Counted from the first letter of the stretch, positions 17,601-25,435 are shown. The stretch: DNA of 64,000 nucleotides from Pseudaestuariivita rosea (GCF_017592335.1 NZ_JACNMP010000010.1:57164-121163), one strand, 5' to 3'. Notes: generated by a model not told the origin, from the letters alone. Numbers and translations are program-made.

Positions 17601-17833
17601 AGATCTTCGATTGACCCGAATTCGGCCTCCATCGGTTCCAGCAGCAGGCGTTCGGCATCGGTCGGACTGATGCCATCAAGACCGGTTGAGACATAAACAA
17701 GCGGCAGCGGTACTTCAGGGTTTGCCTCTTTCGGGATAGTAATATAGGCGAATATCCCTACGGCAAGAAGCATAACAAACGACATCACAACGACACGCGC
17801 GCGCGAAAATGCAGCATCTATGATAGTGTTCAT
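14699..17833 (-). CDS. RND efflux transporter permease
   Basis: This 1,044-residue protein has the RND layout: first helix at residues 13-31, a large periplasmic loop (about 35-330), six helices (including VIAAIILVMIVIVYALGL), a second periplasmic loop, and the last helices (VVMGGIGVIALAGIVVNNNI). It exports drugs or other amphiphiles by proton exchange together with the adaptor encoded just upstream. In the fourth-helix proton-relay motif it reads GMLVDGAIV where AcrB-type pumps have two adjacent Asp residues, so the second Asp is Gly. The gene overlaps the adaptor gene by 4 bp. No outer-membrane channel or regulator lies beside it. Confidence 0.93.
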   Translation of the reverse strand: MNTIIDAAFSRARVVVMSFVMLLAVGIFAYITIPKEANPEVPLPLVYVSTGLDGISPTDAERLLLEPMEAEFGSIEDLEKMSSDAAEGFASLQLEFTAGGDIDEALDKVREAADRVESELPEDAYDIQITEINTALFPIITIVLSGPVPERALNTIADDTADLVAALPGVLEVDIGGKREEIMEVLIDPTVFQTYNLSFDELISQLQRNNSLIAAGAIETGGARIGLKVPGLIEDIEDVMELPVKVRGNTVVTFADVGSVRRTFEDPTSFARIDGQPALSLEVVKRSGANIINTIEDVREVIEEARQDWPDSVEVTYLQDQSEDVKSMLSDLEANVIAAIILVMIVIVYALGLRSAILVGLAIPGAFLTGVTALWAMDYTMNIVVLFSLILVVGMLVDGAIVTVELADRHLQAGTEPKDAYAAAAKRMAWPVIASTATTLSVFFPLLFWTGLVGEFMKFLPITVILTLFASLFMALIFIPVTGGVIGRRQPRTASAKRALHAAEYGDPRQIGGVTGAYIRLLEWALLRPGATLLFALALLLGGFTAYGQFGRGLTFFPSVEPEFMSVQVRARDNFSIWERDALVRIVEDRLLQYDEFESVYARSTMSAGQGDEETIGVIQLDLIEWDERRTAALIGEAIRVEMADIPGIDVQVETADSGPTAGKPVNLQIRARASATQTEAVDEVFRIMEQVGGFTDVTDTRSLPGVEVSILVDRAEAARFGADVSLLGQAVQMLTQGITVADYRPDDAEGALDIRVRFPRDARTLAELGNLRVPTSAGLVPISNFVTFAPTPRVGTIRRLDEQRVVTIEANVAPGLLVNDQITALQSALETATLPEGVTFSFAGEAEDQAEAMTFLIGAFISAIFLMLVILVLQFNSFYQAFVVMSAIVFSVAGVLLGLMVTGRPFGVVMGGIGVIALAGIVVNNNIVLIDTYNDFIRRGLAPLEAALRTGAQRLRPVVLTSVTTALGLMPMVIGLNLNFFTREVVYGAPSTQWWTELSSAIAGGLVIATLLTLIVTPAMLMLRERRADRSRPRIRMQLSHQS

Positions 17834-18996
17834 TGCCCTGTCCTCTGCTGGACCGAGGCATTGTTCATGTCAATTTCCGGTTCAGGCTGCACAGCTTCGC
17901 CGTCGCGTACAAAACCCTGTCCAATTGTAATAATATCGGCACGATCTGGCAGTCCTGTTACCCAGATCCCGTCAATCTCGGCGCGTACAACATCAACCGG
18001 ATAGAAAACGACACGCCCGTCTTCGACAGTTTTGACACCGGTTTCGCCCGATGGATCAAGCGATACGATAGACGGCGAAATGAAATGCGCCTGCGCCTGA
18101 CCTGTCGGGATCGAAACCTCAGCTGAAATTCCTGCGGCAATAACGCCACCATCGTTCGGTACCTCAATCTCGGTTAAAAAGGTCCGTGTGTCGGTCGAAG
18201 CGGCCGATCCGACAAAAGTCACACGACCTTCGCGGCGTTCGCCGGTGATGAACGTAACAACGGCTTGCTGACCATCCCTGATCCGGCTAAGCGCCTGTTG
18301 TGGGACCTGAACAGCAACGGTCAGCGGTTGATTGTCGACAAGACGCGCGACATCTGCCCCGGCCTGAATGAACTCACCCTCATCTAGTGTCATCGTCTCA
18401 AGCCGCCCCGCAAAAGGTGCGACAATATCGGTGCTCTCCAACGCTGTTTCGGCCGAGGCCAGTTGCGCTTCGGCGGCCGCAAGTGTAGCGCGCGCTTCCA
18501 CAACGCGATCTTCTGTGGCGATCCCGCGGTCGCGCAGATTTTGCGCATTTTCAAATTCGCGACGCGCACGCGCGATTTCCTCACGTGCGCGCTCGACATC
18601 GGCGCCTTCTCGGTCAGTGGAAAGACGGGCTATGACGGTATCGGCCTGAACAATGTCGCCTTTTTCAACAAGAACTTCAGCCACATCACCCGATGATTCA
18701 GCACGGATCATCGTGTCGCGGTCAGGTTGTGCCTGACCTTCAGCCTGAAATGTCAGAATGACCGGCTGTATCTCAGAGGTGCGGAATGCAACTGTAATTG
18801 GGTCACGTTCGGTGTCGTTGTTATCAGCAGACATACCTTCGCTTGGCAGCAGAAACCCGCTGACCATCCAGACTATGATCACCACAATAATGGCGACCGC
18901 AACCCAGGTCGAACGTCGAGCGCCTGCATCATCTTCTTTGAAGCGAAGCGCATCCGGCCCTTGCGTATTGATGACGTCACTCTTGTTGTTCATCAA
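17830..18996 (-). CDS. RND periplasmic adaptor (membrane fusion protein)
   Basis: This 388-residue adaptor has an N-terminal membrane anchor (STWVAVAIIVVIIVWMVSGF), a lipoyl half-motif (AESSGDVAEVLVEKGDIVQA), a long coiled-coil hairpin (residues about 130-185, rich in Arg/Glu/Ala), the second lipoyl half (VAPFAGRLETMTLDEGEFIQ) and beta-barrel domains. It bridges the RND permease at 14699-17833 to an outer-membrane channel. The start lies in a 110-bp gap before an IS remnant, where the promoter must be; no local regulator gene is seen. Confidence 0.93.
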   Translation of the reverse strand: MMNNKSDVINTQGPDALRFKEDDAGARRSTWVAVAIIVVIIVWMVSGFLLPSEGMSADNNDTERDPITVAFRTSEIQPVILTFQAEGQAQPDRDTMIRAESSGDVAEVLVEKGDIVQADTVIARLSTDREGADVERAREEIARARREFENAQNLRDRGIATEDRVVEARATLAAAEAQLASAETALESTDIVAPFAGRLETMTLDEGEFIQAGADVARLVDNQPLTVAVQVPQQALSRIRDGQQAVVTFITGERREGRVTFVGSAASTDTRTFLTEIEVPNDGGVIAAGISAEVSIPTGQAQAHFISPSIVSLDPSGETGVKTVEDGRVVFYPVDVVRAEIDGIWVTGLPDRADIITIGQGFVRDGEAVQPEPEIDMNNASVQQRTGQ

Positions 18997-19105
18997 GCAA
19001 TCCTTTGTATCTGCCCTTTAATGCGACAGTCTTTAGCTATCCCAGCCTGAAATAATGACTACTCAGACAAACTAGTGACTTACAGATTTCTCAATAGCGA
19101 CGCAG

Positions 19106-19435
19106 ATGCAAGTATCCCAATTTTGCCAAGCTGGAAAACGCCACGTTGATGATTTTATGGGCAAACGGCCTGACCTAAACGGTCGCAGGATCGACCGACG
19201 CAATGCGGACATCGCGTTTGCAGTATCGAACGCTCGCAAGATAACATTCTGCTTACGCGCCAGCATCCCCGGCCGAAAACAGCAAAAGAATCCCGCCAAA
19301 CACGACAAGCGCCGCACCCGGATCGAAATCATGTTCGGCAGGCTCAAGGATTGGCGACGCCTTGCAATCAGATACGACAGACGCCCAAAGATCTTCCTGT
19401 CGGTCATCACCCTCGCAGCAAACGTTATCTATTGA
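19106..19435 (+). pseudogene. IS5-family transposase remnant (C-terminal part)
   Basis: The last 40 codons read RRTRIEIMFGRLKDWRRLAI followed by RYDRRPKIFLSVITLAANVIY, the conserved C-terminal segment around the catalytic Glu (E in the RxxxExxxxxxK-like region) of IS5-group DDE transposases. The preceding ISRxxPGRKQQKNP stretch also belongs to the family. The N-terminal catalytic part is missing and the remaining upstream reading frame does not match, so this is a dead fragment. It sits between the RND genes and small hypothetical genes. Confidence 0.8.
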
Positions 19436-19450
19436 TTATAAGTCCTAACC

Positions 19451-19732
19451 CTAGAAATCATCAAACTCCGGGACATTCCCAAGTCTGACAAGAAAGCTTG
19501 GTGATCCGACCTCGCCACTGTTTGGGTCTTCACTAATCATATAGGCATCAGCACCGGCGCAATCCTCGGACTGGGCTTCCCGCTCGGCTCTGTTCTGGGC
19601 TTCTGACGCCGTTGAATATTGAAATTGCTTGCCAATTTTCAGGCTTGTTTGCCCGTCACGCCCGGGCTTCTGTTCCACATATGTCTGACAGATATAATGA
19701 ACTTTGGTTGTCTTCTCGTCTGCGTGCGCCAT
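19451..19732 (-). CDS. Small hypothetical protein
   Basis: A 93-residue soluble protein with two or three Cys residues (VHYICQTYVE, AQSEDCAGADAYMI), no membrane segment and no signal peptide. The composition and the continuous alpha/beta-like pattern look like a genuine conserved protein, but I do not recognise the family. It ends 16 bp from the IS5 remnant and is followed upstream by another small leftward gene. Confidence 0.6.
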   Translation of the reverse strand: MAHADEKTTKVHYICQTYVEQKPGRDGQTSLKIGKQFQYSTASEAQNRAEREAQSEDCAGADAYMISEDPNSGEVGSPSFLVRLGNVPEFDDF

Positions 19733-19835
19733 GGGCTAGATCCTTCGTACTTGTCGTGGCACCACTGAAGCCTGAAAGGAGCGGGCAACGTATGTGTTAT
19801 CGCTTTGTGGCGACCTTGGATGAACCTGATCCATT

Positions 19836-20027
19836 CTACCGCGATGGCTTTCTTGGCGTGTTTGCTTCTCGTTCGAGGCGCGCGTTGCGAAGACGGTCTA
19901 TCTTGATTTGCCGCTGTTCAGCCTCTTCCTCGACCATCTTTCGTACGATGCGGGTTGTCTTATCCATCGGTGTTTCCGCTTTGGGAGTTTGTGTTTTGAA
20001 TACATTAGTTTTTGTCAGCTTTGCCAA
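19836..20027 (-). CDS. Small basic helical hypothetical protein
   Basis: A 63-residue protein made mainly of one highly charged helix (PMDKTTRIVRKMVEEEAEQR, then QIKIDRLRNARLEREA). Short proteins with this kind of core are common in alphaproteobacteria and have no assigned function that I know. A possible AGGAGA ribosome site precedes the ATG. Confidence 0.6.
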   Translation of the reverse strand: MAKLTKTNVFKTQTPKAETPMDKTTRIVRKMVEEEAEQRQIKIDRLRNARLEREANTPRKPSR

Positions 20028-20076
20028 GTGGCAATCTCCTCTTTGGTTTCACCCAGGCGGGTCTGAACAAGGTCGT

Positions 20077-21198
20077 TCAAATCAATGCCAGGTGTTTGAA
20101 TGGGCCTTGGACATCGCGTGAGTTTGGCGCGGGTCGGTCATTACGTAGACTTATCTGAACATCCGGGGCGGCCATGGCGCGCATCAAAGCGCCATAATTC
20201 ATCTGAAACCGCATTTCCGATCCAACGCCCAGCGTCGCATCGTTCGTTCCAATAACACTGTGATCGCTTGTTGCGCCGATAAGTGTAGTGCCTGCAGGCA
20301 TCGAAAGCCCAGCCGCGTCCGTGTCCTGATGCCCAATCGCAAGAAGCAAACGCGTGGTTGCTGAGTTGTTTGGGGCAAGGCGAGTTTTTGCCATGGTGGG
20401 GTCAGTATAGCTGACGAATGCGTCTACAGACTTGGCGTCTGTCTCTATAACTTCGGCGACCAGTGTAAACGCATCCCCGAACATTCCGCCTATCTTATCC
20501 CCTGTGACCGGATCGACGCCCAAAAGGATTGCTTCCCCAAGGCGTAGATCGTTGATCCGACCAGTGGCATATCCCCCAAGCGCCCAAGGCAGGTTTGCAG
20601 AACTGCCACCAGATACTGTCTGAAGGAACGGGCCAGAATACTGCTCGATACTATTCGCAAGAACAGACAGTTCCCGCATCTTTTCAGCCGTTGGTGCAAT
20701 GCCGCTGAGACAAGCGAAGTTGGCACCGATACCTGTCAGGGCCACTCCGTGCATGTCCACCACTTGCTGTGCTATTTCGCCGAGATCTTGCGGCATGATC
20801 CCTTCGCGCAGATCACCCATTTCGACCATCAGGATAATGGCGTGAACCTTATTATGCCGAAGCGCAGCAGCAGCTAGGGCCGCAATCACTTTTATCTCTG
20901 TGTTGTAGCTCGCCTCGCAAACTTGCACGATGTCATCGACCTGGCTCAGCATCGGCGTCCGGATCAAGGTGATCGGACATGTCATTCCACCTTGGCGTAA
21001 CCGCTTCACATTGCTCAAACGCGACTCAGCCAGACCTGCGGCGCCGCTGTCGCACATAGCCTTGGCGATGTCTGGATGCCCACAAACGGCTTTGGTCACT
21101 GCGGTCACATGGATGCCACTTACGTTCAACCGCTCAACAATACTACGCGTGTTTTGGCGTATCTTGTGCAGATCAACATCTATGCGCGGGCAGCTCAA
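20077..21198 (-). CDS. PLP-dependent amino acid racemase (ornithine/alanine racemase-like)
   Basis: This 373-residue protein has the type III-fold racemase layout. The PLP lysine lies in HVTAVTKAVCGHPDIAKAMC (about residue 36), phosphate- and barrel-strand motifs follow (LIRTPMLSQVDDIV, LMVEMGDLREGI, LTGIGANFACLSG, LQTVSGGSSANLPWALG), then a C-terminal beta domain. It is closer to the Orr/YhfX group than to Alr. The start is a TTG overlapping the upstream stop (TTGA), so it is translationally coupled to the DUF1611 gene. Pairs of a DUF1611 protein and such a racemase are linked to D-amino-acid (D-glutamate) use in marine bacteria. The substrate here is inferred. Confidence 0.8.
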   Translation of the reverse strand: MSCPRIDVDLHKIRQNTRSIVERLNVSGIHVTAVTKAVCGHPDIAKAMCDSGAAGLAESRLSNVKRLRQGGMTCPITLIRTPMLSQVDDIVQVCEASYNTEIKVIAALAAAALRHNKVHAIILMVEMGDLREGIMPQDLGEIAQQVVDMHGVALTGIGANFACLSGIAPTAEKMRELSVLANSIEQYSGPFLQTVSGGSSANLPWALGGYATGRINDLRLGEAILLGVDPVTGDKIGGMFGDAFTLVAEVIETDAKSVDAFVSYTDPTMAKTRLAPNNSATTRLLLAIGHQDTDAAGLSMPAGTTLIGATSDHSVIGTNDATLGVGSEMRFQMNYGALMRAMAAPDVQISLRNDRPAPNSRDVQGPFKHLALI

Positions 21199-22397
21199 AT
21201 CGCGGCCATGGGTGTTTCTTGCCGCAGGCCGGGATAGGCAGCAACAACCATCGCCAACAAATGTATCGCTGGTCGGCTGAGCGCGTCGGTCACAGGCAGC
21301 CCGAGCTTCTCAGTTTGCGCAGCAATCGTGTTTGTGACTTCGGCTTCGGACATGCCTTCGTGATTGAGCGTGACACCGATGACCTTGGTATCAGAAAACG
21401 CCTCGATCAAAGCAATCTCACTTGCCAGAGTGGGCATTGGCATGTTGGGAAAATCGCAGCGATGGGCGCGTTTGGGTGCATGCTGAAGGATAACGGCGTC
21501 CGGTTGGCTGCCCCGCAGGATAAAGGCGGATGTGCAGAACGCCGGATGGCTAAGCGCGCCTTGGCCTTCGATCAGGATGACATCAGGTTGTTCTACCTCT
21601 GAGGCCGCGACAATCGCGCCCTCAAGTTCGCCACAGCAAAACTGGGGGGGTACGGCGTCCATAGCCACACCATATTTCGCGCCCTGCATCAGACCCGTCT
21701 GACCTGTCCCAACCAGCACAGTCTTGATGCCCTTTGCGTTCAAGGCATGAGCCAAGATCGTCGCAGTGGTCCGCTTTCCGATGGCGCAATCGGTCCCAAG
21801 AACTGCGATGCGCAGCGCATGGACATTCGTGACACTGCCATCGAACAAACGCATGTCTTTGCTGGGCTTGGGTTTGCGGATGTCGCGGATGGTGACCCGT
21901 CTTTCCGATGCGGCTTGCGCAATTTCGATGTCGTCGCTCAGATATTCATGCAAGCCACTGACGATGTTCATGCCGCGTGCGATTGCATCCATCACGACTT
22001 CACGATCAGCCGCGGAAAGCCGCCCAGTTGAGGGGGCCATTCCATAAATGAAAGTATCAGGCATGATGGTTTCATGGGCGACAGCGGCATCTAGGCTTTC
22101 GAAGATTGGTATGTTGTTGATCGCGTCATCAAGAACCAGCCCACTGTTGTCGCCTCTGTGGTTGCTGTCGATGACCGAGACAATCCGGTAGGCTTCTGAA
22201 TAACGCACAAGGCCGTTGGCCGTCTTGCCGTCAACTCTGGCAAAGTTACCCTCGCAATAGACAATCGCTGTTGGCTGCACGTTGATCTGAGTGAGGGAAG
22301 ATGATTGTGTCGGCGTGTCCCGACGGGTCAAGGGAGGCGCTTGTGCGCCTCTGACGTGACGACGAATGGTATCTACCGTTTGGGTTTTTATTTTCAT
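21195..22397 (-). CDS. DUF1611 P-loop protein (DgcN-like)
   Basis: This 400-residue protein has a strong AGGAGG site. It matches the DUF1611 family: N-terminal Rossmann-like part (QPTAIVYCEGNFARVDGKTA, GMAPSTGRLS) and a C-terminal P-loop domain with GTDCAIGKRTT (about residues 208-218), then LVGTGQTGLMQGAKYGVAMD and ILIEGQGALSHPAF. Family member DgcN is described as an N-acetyltransferase step in D-glutamate catabolism, working with a racemase-fold partner; the partner-type gene follows here. About 40 N-terminal residues are an extra, polar extension. Assignment to DUF1611 is firm; the reaction is by analogy. Confidence 0.85.
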   Translation of the reverse strand: MKIKTQTVDTIRRHVRGAQAPPLTRRDTPTQSSSLTQINVQPTAIVYCEGNFARVDGKTANGLVRYSEAYRIVSVIDSNHRGDNSGLVLDDAINNIPIFESLDAAVAHETIMPDTFIYGMAPSTGRLSAADREVVMDAIARGMNIVSGLHEYLSDDIEIAQAASERRVTIRDIRKPKPSKDMRLFDGSVTNVHALRIAVLGTDCAIGKRTTATILAHALNAKGIKTVLVGTGQTGLMQGAKYGVAMDAVPPQFCCGELEGAIVAASEVEQPDVILIEGQGALSHPAFCTSAFILRGSQPDAVILQHAPKRAHRCDFPNMPMPTLASEIALIEAFSDTKVIGVTLNHEGMSEAEVTNTIAAQTEKLGLPVTDALSRPAIHLLAMVVAAYPGLRQETPMAAI

Positions 22398-22468
22398 AGT
22401 ATCCTCCTTTTAATGACAACACTGTCGTCGCAACCGTCTGTTGAAGCCGAAGTGTTAGTGCCATACGC

Positions 22469-23296
22469 TTAGTTTTTCAGAACGCACAGCCCCTTTGATT
22501 TTTGGAAGTTCCTGTTGCATTCCCAACGGTTTCCAGACCTGTCAAGATGGGCGTTTTCGGGGATATCTATCGCTTCGCAGCCGGTATCATTGGCTGCATA
22601 TCCTCTCTGGCATTTCCATCCGTTGCCGTAAGCAGCGTCGTCAAAATATGCAAATTCAGGGATTAAGACGGCCTCGCACCGACCGTCCTGTTCGAAAAAC
22701 CCGCGTTCGCATGTCCAGGGTTGACCATAGCGAGATCCGTTCAGATATCCGTTGATCGGGACCGCAATGGCGTTACAACGGTCACCCACCTTTTCAAACC
22801 CGCGTTCACATTCCCACGCGGACCCATAGGACGCATCCACCAGATAAGCGTTTTCGGGCAGCACGACCTTGAGGCAAGTATCATCTACTTTGAGAAATCC
22901 GCGCAGGCAGTGCCAGCGTTCGCCAGAAGGGTCCAGGAAGCCACCATCGGGGACAACCACAGCAATACAGGCCGTTTCATCGACCTTGCGAAAGCCATGA
23001 AGACATTCCCATCCAAGACCATATGTACGGTTCGTCTCATATGCATTTTCCGGTGCCACAACGGCTGCACAGTTATCGCCAATAAGCCGATACCCGATGT
23101 TGCATTCCCAACCGTCACCATAGCTTTTTGCGCTGGCGTTTTCCGGCATGTTCCGGGCAAGCACGGGCATTGCAAAGAGAATCAGAGCGAAAATGGGCGC
23201 CATGAAAACAGCCCAAATCATTCGGGTGTCCGTCAGCGTACGTGTCCCGCAAGCAGTTTGCGACAGCTGCAGCGATGTTTTTGACTTATGATCCAT
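22469..23296 (-). CDS. Secreted protein with seven Trp-Cys repeats
   Basis: A 275-residue protein with a membrane-anchor or signal helix (MIWAVFMAPIFALILFAMPV, about residues 26-45) and then seven tandem units of about 31-34 residues. Each unit carries the pattern W-x-C-x(2)-[GN]-[YF]-x(4-6)-C followed by V(V/I)-P-E-N-A-Y, for example GDGWECNIGYRLIGDNCAA and SAWECERGFEKVGDRCNAI. The paired Cys in each unit suggest one disulphide per repeat in the periplasm or outside. Similar repeats occur in other alphaproteobacterial exported proteins, without a function known to me. It overlaps the 23286-23693 gene by about 10 bp. Confidence 0.8.
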   Translation of the reverse strand: MDHKSKTSLQLSQTACGTRTLTDTRMIWAVFMAPIFALILFAMPVLARNMPENASAKSYGDGWECNIGYRLIGDNCAAVVAPENAYETNRTYGLGWECLHGFRKVDETACIAVVVPDGGFLDPSGERWHCLRGFLKVDDTCLKVVLPENAYLVDASYGSAWECERGFEKVGDRCNAIAVPINGYLNGSRYGQPWTCERGFFEQDGRCEAVLIPEFAYFDDAAYGNGWKCQRGYAANDTGCEAIDIPENAHLDRSGNRWECNRNFQKSKGLCVLKN

Positions 23297-23693
23297 CTAA
23301 CGCAAGCCTCGCAAGGCAGGCATCTGCAAGGTCACGATCTGAGTTGTCCGAACCCGGGCGGGTTGCCCAACCTGTTTCCATCATCGCATTGCGGCGGCTA
23401 AAGCCGGTTAGATCCTGAAGAATTGCAAGTTTCTCTGTTCGCTGTGGGTCGGCTTCGGATATGTTCAGGCATACCGGCACCATCGCCAAAGTCACTTCGT
23501 CAGTTGCAAAGTCCTGTGCCATGGTCTGGGCGTTGCTGCTGGTTGTCCAACCACCCCAGGTAAAGCCAAAGATAGAAACCGCAATCGCGCCACCCAAAGC
23601 ACCGTAGATGCTGGGTTTCGTCCATTCTGGGAAAGTCATTTTTTGATCCTTCGACGGAGAAAGCGCCGCCTCACTGTTTTTTGGCACTGACAC
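23286..23693 (-). CDS. Single-span membrane protein of unknown function
   Basis: This 135-residue protein has a short cytoplasmic N-terminus, one membrane helix (SIYGALGGAIAVSIFGFTWG) and a periplasmic domain with two conserved-looking Cys residues (MVPVCLNISEADPQR, LADACLARLA). Short proteins of this layout are common in Rhizobiales and Rhodobacterales. The gene overlaps the start of the Trp-Cys repeat gene, so the two are probably co-expressed and may act together at the membrane. Confidence 0.7.
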   Translation of the reverse strand: MSVPKNSEAALSPSKDQKMTFPEWTKPSIYGALGGAIAVSIFGFTWGGWTTSSNAQTMAQDFATDEVTLAMVPVCLNISEADPQRTEKLAILQDLTGFSRRNAMMETGWATRPGSDNSDRDLADACLARLALDGS

Positions 23694-24170
23694 GATATTG
23701 TGTCAGGGCCGTTTCCAAGTCGTATTGATCGACAGGGCGTTGTTCATATCTGGTCGAAATTCATTTTCGTATCAGGCCGCCATAACAGGTGAACCTAACG
23801 CATGGGCAGTGTGGTCGTGCGCGCCAACATCGGCAACTGTTCCAAGCATCGAAACCCTACTACGGTATACAACAGTTGAATTTTCATGATAGATAATTGT
23901 AGTCCATAATTGCAGGCGATACGCCTATGCCTCATAGAACTACAACGTTGTATATTGTAGGTAGTCCCTTAACACCTGAATTACAAGTTGGCTGTAGATC
24001 CCATGACACTGGGCAACGCTGCTCAGCATACCCAGATCACTACAGCCGATATCTATGCACGTGGTCGGTCAGAAGGCGCTAACAAGGTCGTTCGGATGCG
24101 CGAAAAAAGAACAAAGAAAGAAAGCTGAGAAAACCCCAAGGAAACTGCTTTCAAGAAGAAATCAGAAAAT
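23694..24170. other. AT-rich non-coding stretch with ACAAC/GTTGT motifs
   Basis: This stretch shows no credible gene. It includes a perfect palindrome TACAACGTTGTA at 23941-23952 and several half-sites nearby: GTATACAAC around 23865, ATTGTAG around 23896 and 23954, and TTACAAGTTGG around 23982. The spacing is irregular. It could be the control region of the leftward membrane-protein gene or the scar of a lost mobile element; it borders IS fragments on the right. Confidence 0.35.
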
Positions 24171-24267
24171 TGTGTTAAGTAGTGTCTGCGGTCAGCGCCT
24201 ACCGGACAGGTTTAGGGGTTTGAGCAACGGAGGATTTCTGGTTCATCGAAGCCATTAAGGAGTGAAG

Positions 24268-24414
24268 ATGAACAAGAAATCCGGAACATCGAAGGACGCC
24301 GCTGATAAGCTGGTCAGGGGCATCAAACGCAAGACCCGCAAGCACTACTCTGCTGAAGAGAAGATCAGGGTCGTTTTGGCAGGCCTACGGGGTGAGGTAC
24401 CCCTAGTTTCCTAG
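24268..24414 (+). pseudogene. IS3-family OrfA fragment (N-terminal 43 residues)
   Basis: The first about 43 codons (KSGTSKDAADKLVRGIKRKT then RKHYSAEEKIRVVLAGLRGE) match the start of the helix-turn-helix OrfA of IS3-group elements. A ribosome site (AAGGAG) and about 100 bp of typical IS upstream sequence precede it. At about 24397 the sequence changes to the end of a second IS lying in the opposite direction, and the frame stops at 24414. The rest of the element is gone. Confidence 0.8.
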
Positions 24415-24782
24415 ACACCTGCCTGGTTCAGTTTCTGCGGTCTGATCTCGAAGTCAACGGGCGACAGCATGCCGTTTTTCGTGTGCTTGCGCTTTGGGTT
24501 GTAGAACAGCTCGATGTATTCAAAGACATCTCGTCGGGCTTCCTCGCGCGTCCGGTATTTCCGGCGTCTGACCTTCTCCCGCTTGAGGAGCTGAAAGAAG
24601 CTCTCGGCGACAGCGTTGTCATGGCAATTGCCCCGGCGGCTCATGGAGTGTTCCAAATTGTGTTCGCGGAGGAAGGCAGCCCATTCACGGCTGGTGAACT
24701 GGGCCCCTTGATCTGAGTGGATCAACAGGCCTGATTCGGGCTTTCGTCGCCAGATTGCCATCAGCAACGCCTGAACACGCCA
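24411..24782 (-). pseudogene. IS3-family OrfB fragment (C-terminal catalytic half)
   Basis: This is the C-terminal half of an IS3-type integrase-fold transposase: SGLLIHSDQGAQFTSREW with the second catalytic Asp, LEHSMSRRGNCHDNAVAESF with the catalytic Glu, then EYIELFYNPKRKHTKNGMLS and PVDFE. The 5' half and the first catalytic Asp are missing. At about 24782 the sequence becomes part of the RepA-type ATPase gene read on the other strand. About 20 bases beyond the stop (TAGGAAACTAGGGGT on the minus strand) look like the IS right end, inserted in the OrfA fragment. Confidence 0.85.
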
Positions 24783-25295
24783 CGCGGCCATAGCCTCTTC
24801 AACGGGGCGCTAGACATGGCGTTGCATCTCAAGGCCAAGGATCAGAACGGGATTGTGCGGGGGCACCTGACCAAGAACAGAAACGGTTCGATTGACCTCG
24901 ACATCGCGTTCACCATCGGCGTCCACCAGTTCGGCCACGACGATGACGGCGACCCGATCACGTCGGCATTCGCCGAAGAGATTTCGTCCGAAGCCCTGAC
25001 CCGAACGGTTCGACTCTCACCGACCGAAAACGCGGTCATGGCCAACTTCGCAGACCTGGCCAGCGGTGCGGATGAGGTCGAGAGATCGGCCCTTCGTGAC
25101 AAGTGCCTGTCCGACGCTGCGGTTTCATCGGCGGAGAAACTGGCCAACCGGAAGGATACGTTCAACAGGGCGCTCAAGTCTCTGGCGCAAAAGCGCGTGC
25201 TGGAAGTGGGCACGGATCAAGTCGGCCTAGTCGTCTCAGGGGCAATTTCTGACGACGATTTCGAAGACCTGGAAGACGAAGGGGCGGAACAATGA
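24783..25295 (+). pseudogene. RepA-type AAA ATPase, C-terminal fragment of the phage-like element
   Basis: The frame is open from the IS boundary and reads RGHSLFNGALDMALHLKAKD, then VRGHLTKNRNGSIDLDIAFT, the conserved sensor and C-terminal strands of RepA-like hexameric helicase/AAA proteins found in phages, satellites and plasmids. An acidic C-terminal tail follows (SDDDFEDLEDEGAEQ). The Walker A and B part is missing, cut off by the IS3 OrfB fragment, so the replication function is lost. An internal ATG at 24816 is not the native start. Confidence 0.7.
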
Positions 25296-25296
25296 G

Positions 25297-25409
25297 GCCG
25301 ATACCGACCGATACCAAGCCGATACCAGTATCGACGGCATCGCTTGGACATGCCTGCGAATGCCGATACCGACCGATACCACACCCTTTAGGGTGGTATC
25401 GTCGTATCG
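25297..25409. repeat. Iteron-like cluster of CGATACC repeats
   Basis: A 20-bp direct repeat (GCCGATACCGACCGATAC plus two bases) occurs at 25297-25316 and 25362-25381. A partial copy is at about 25318-25327, and inverted copies (GGTATCG, GTATCG) follow at 25328-25333 and 25395-25409. The last copies can fold into a hairpin with the preceding ones around a TTTA loop. Iterons next to a Rep-type ATPase are typical of replication origins of satellites and plasmids. The frame at 25292 that runs through the repeats is probably not a gene. Confidence 0.5.
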
Positions 25410-25435
25410 CATCGCTGCCCCGTGCTCTGCATTCT

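Noticed and set aside
19106..19435. Complete IS5-family element
   Set aside because: Only the C-terminal segment is recognisable and no inverted repeats could be paired.
24055..24258. 67-codon frame before the IS3 OrfA fragment
   Set aside because: Lys/Arg-rich, no ribosome site, and it overlaps the presumed IS left end.
25297..25409. CRISPR array
   Set aside because: The CGATACC copies are short, unevenly spaced and in both orientations, with no spacers of equal length and no cas genes.
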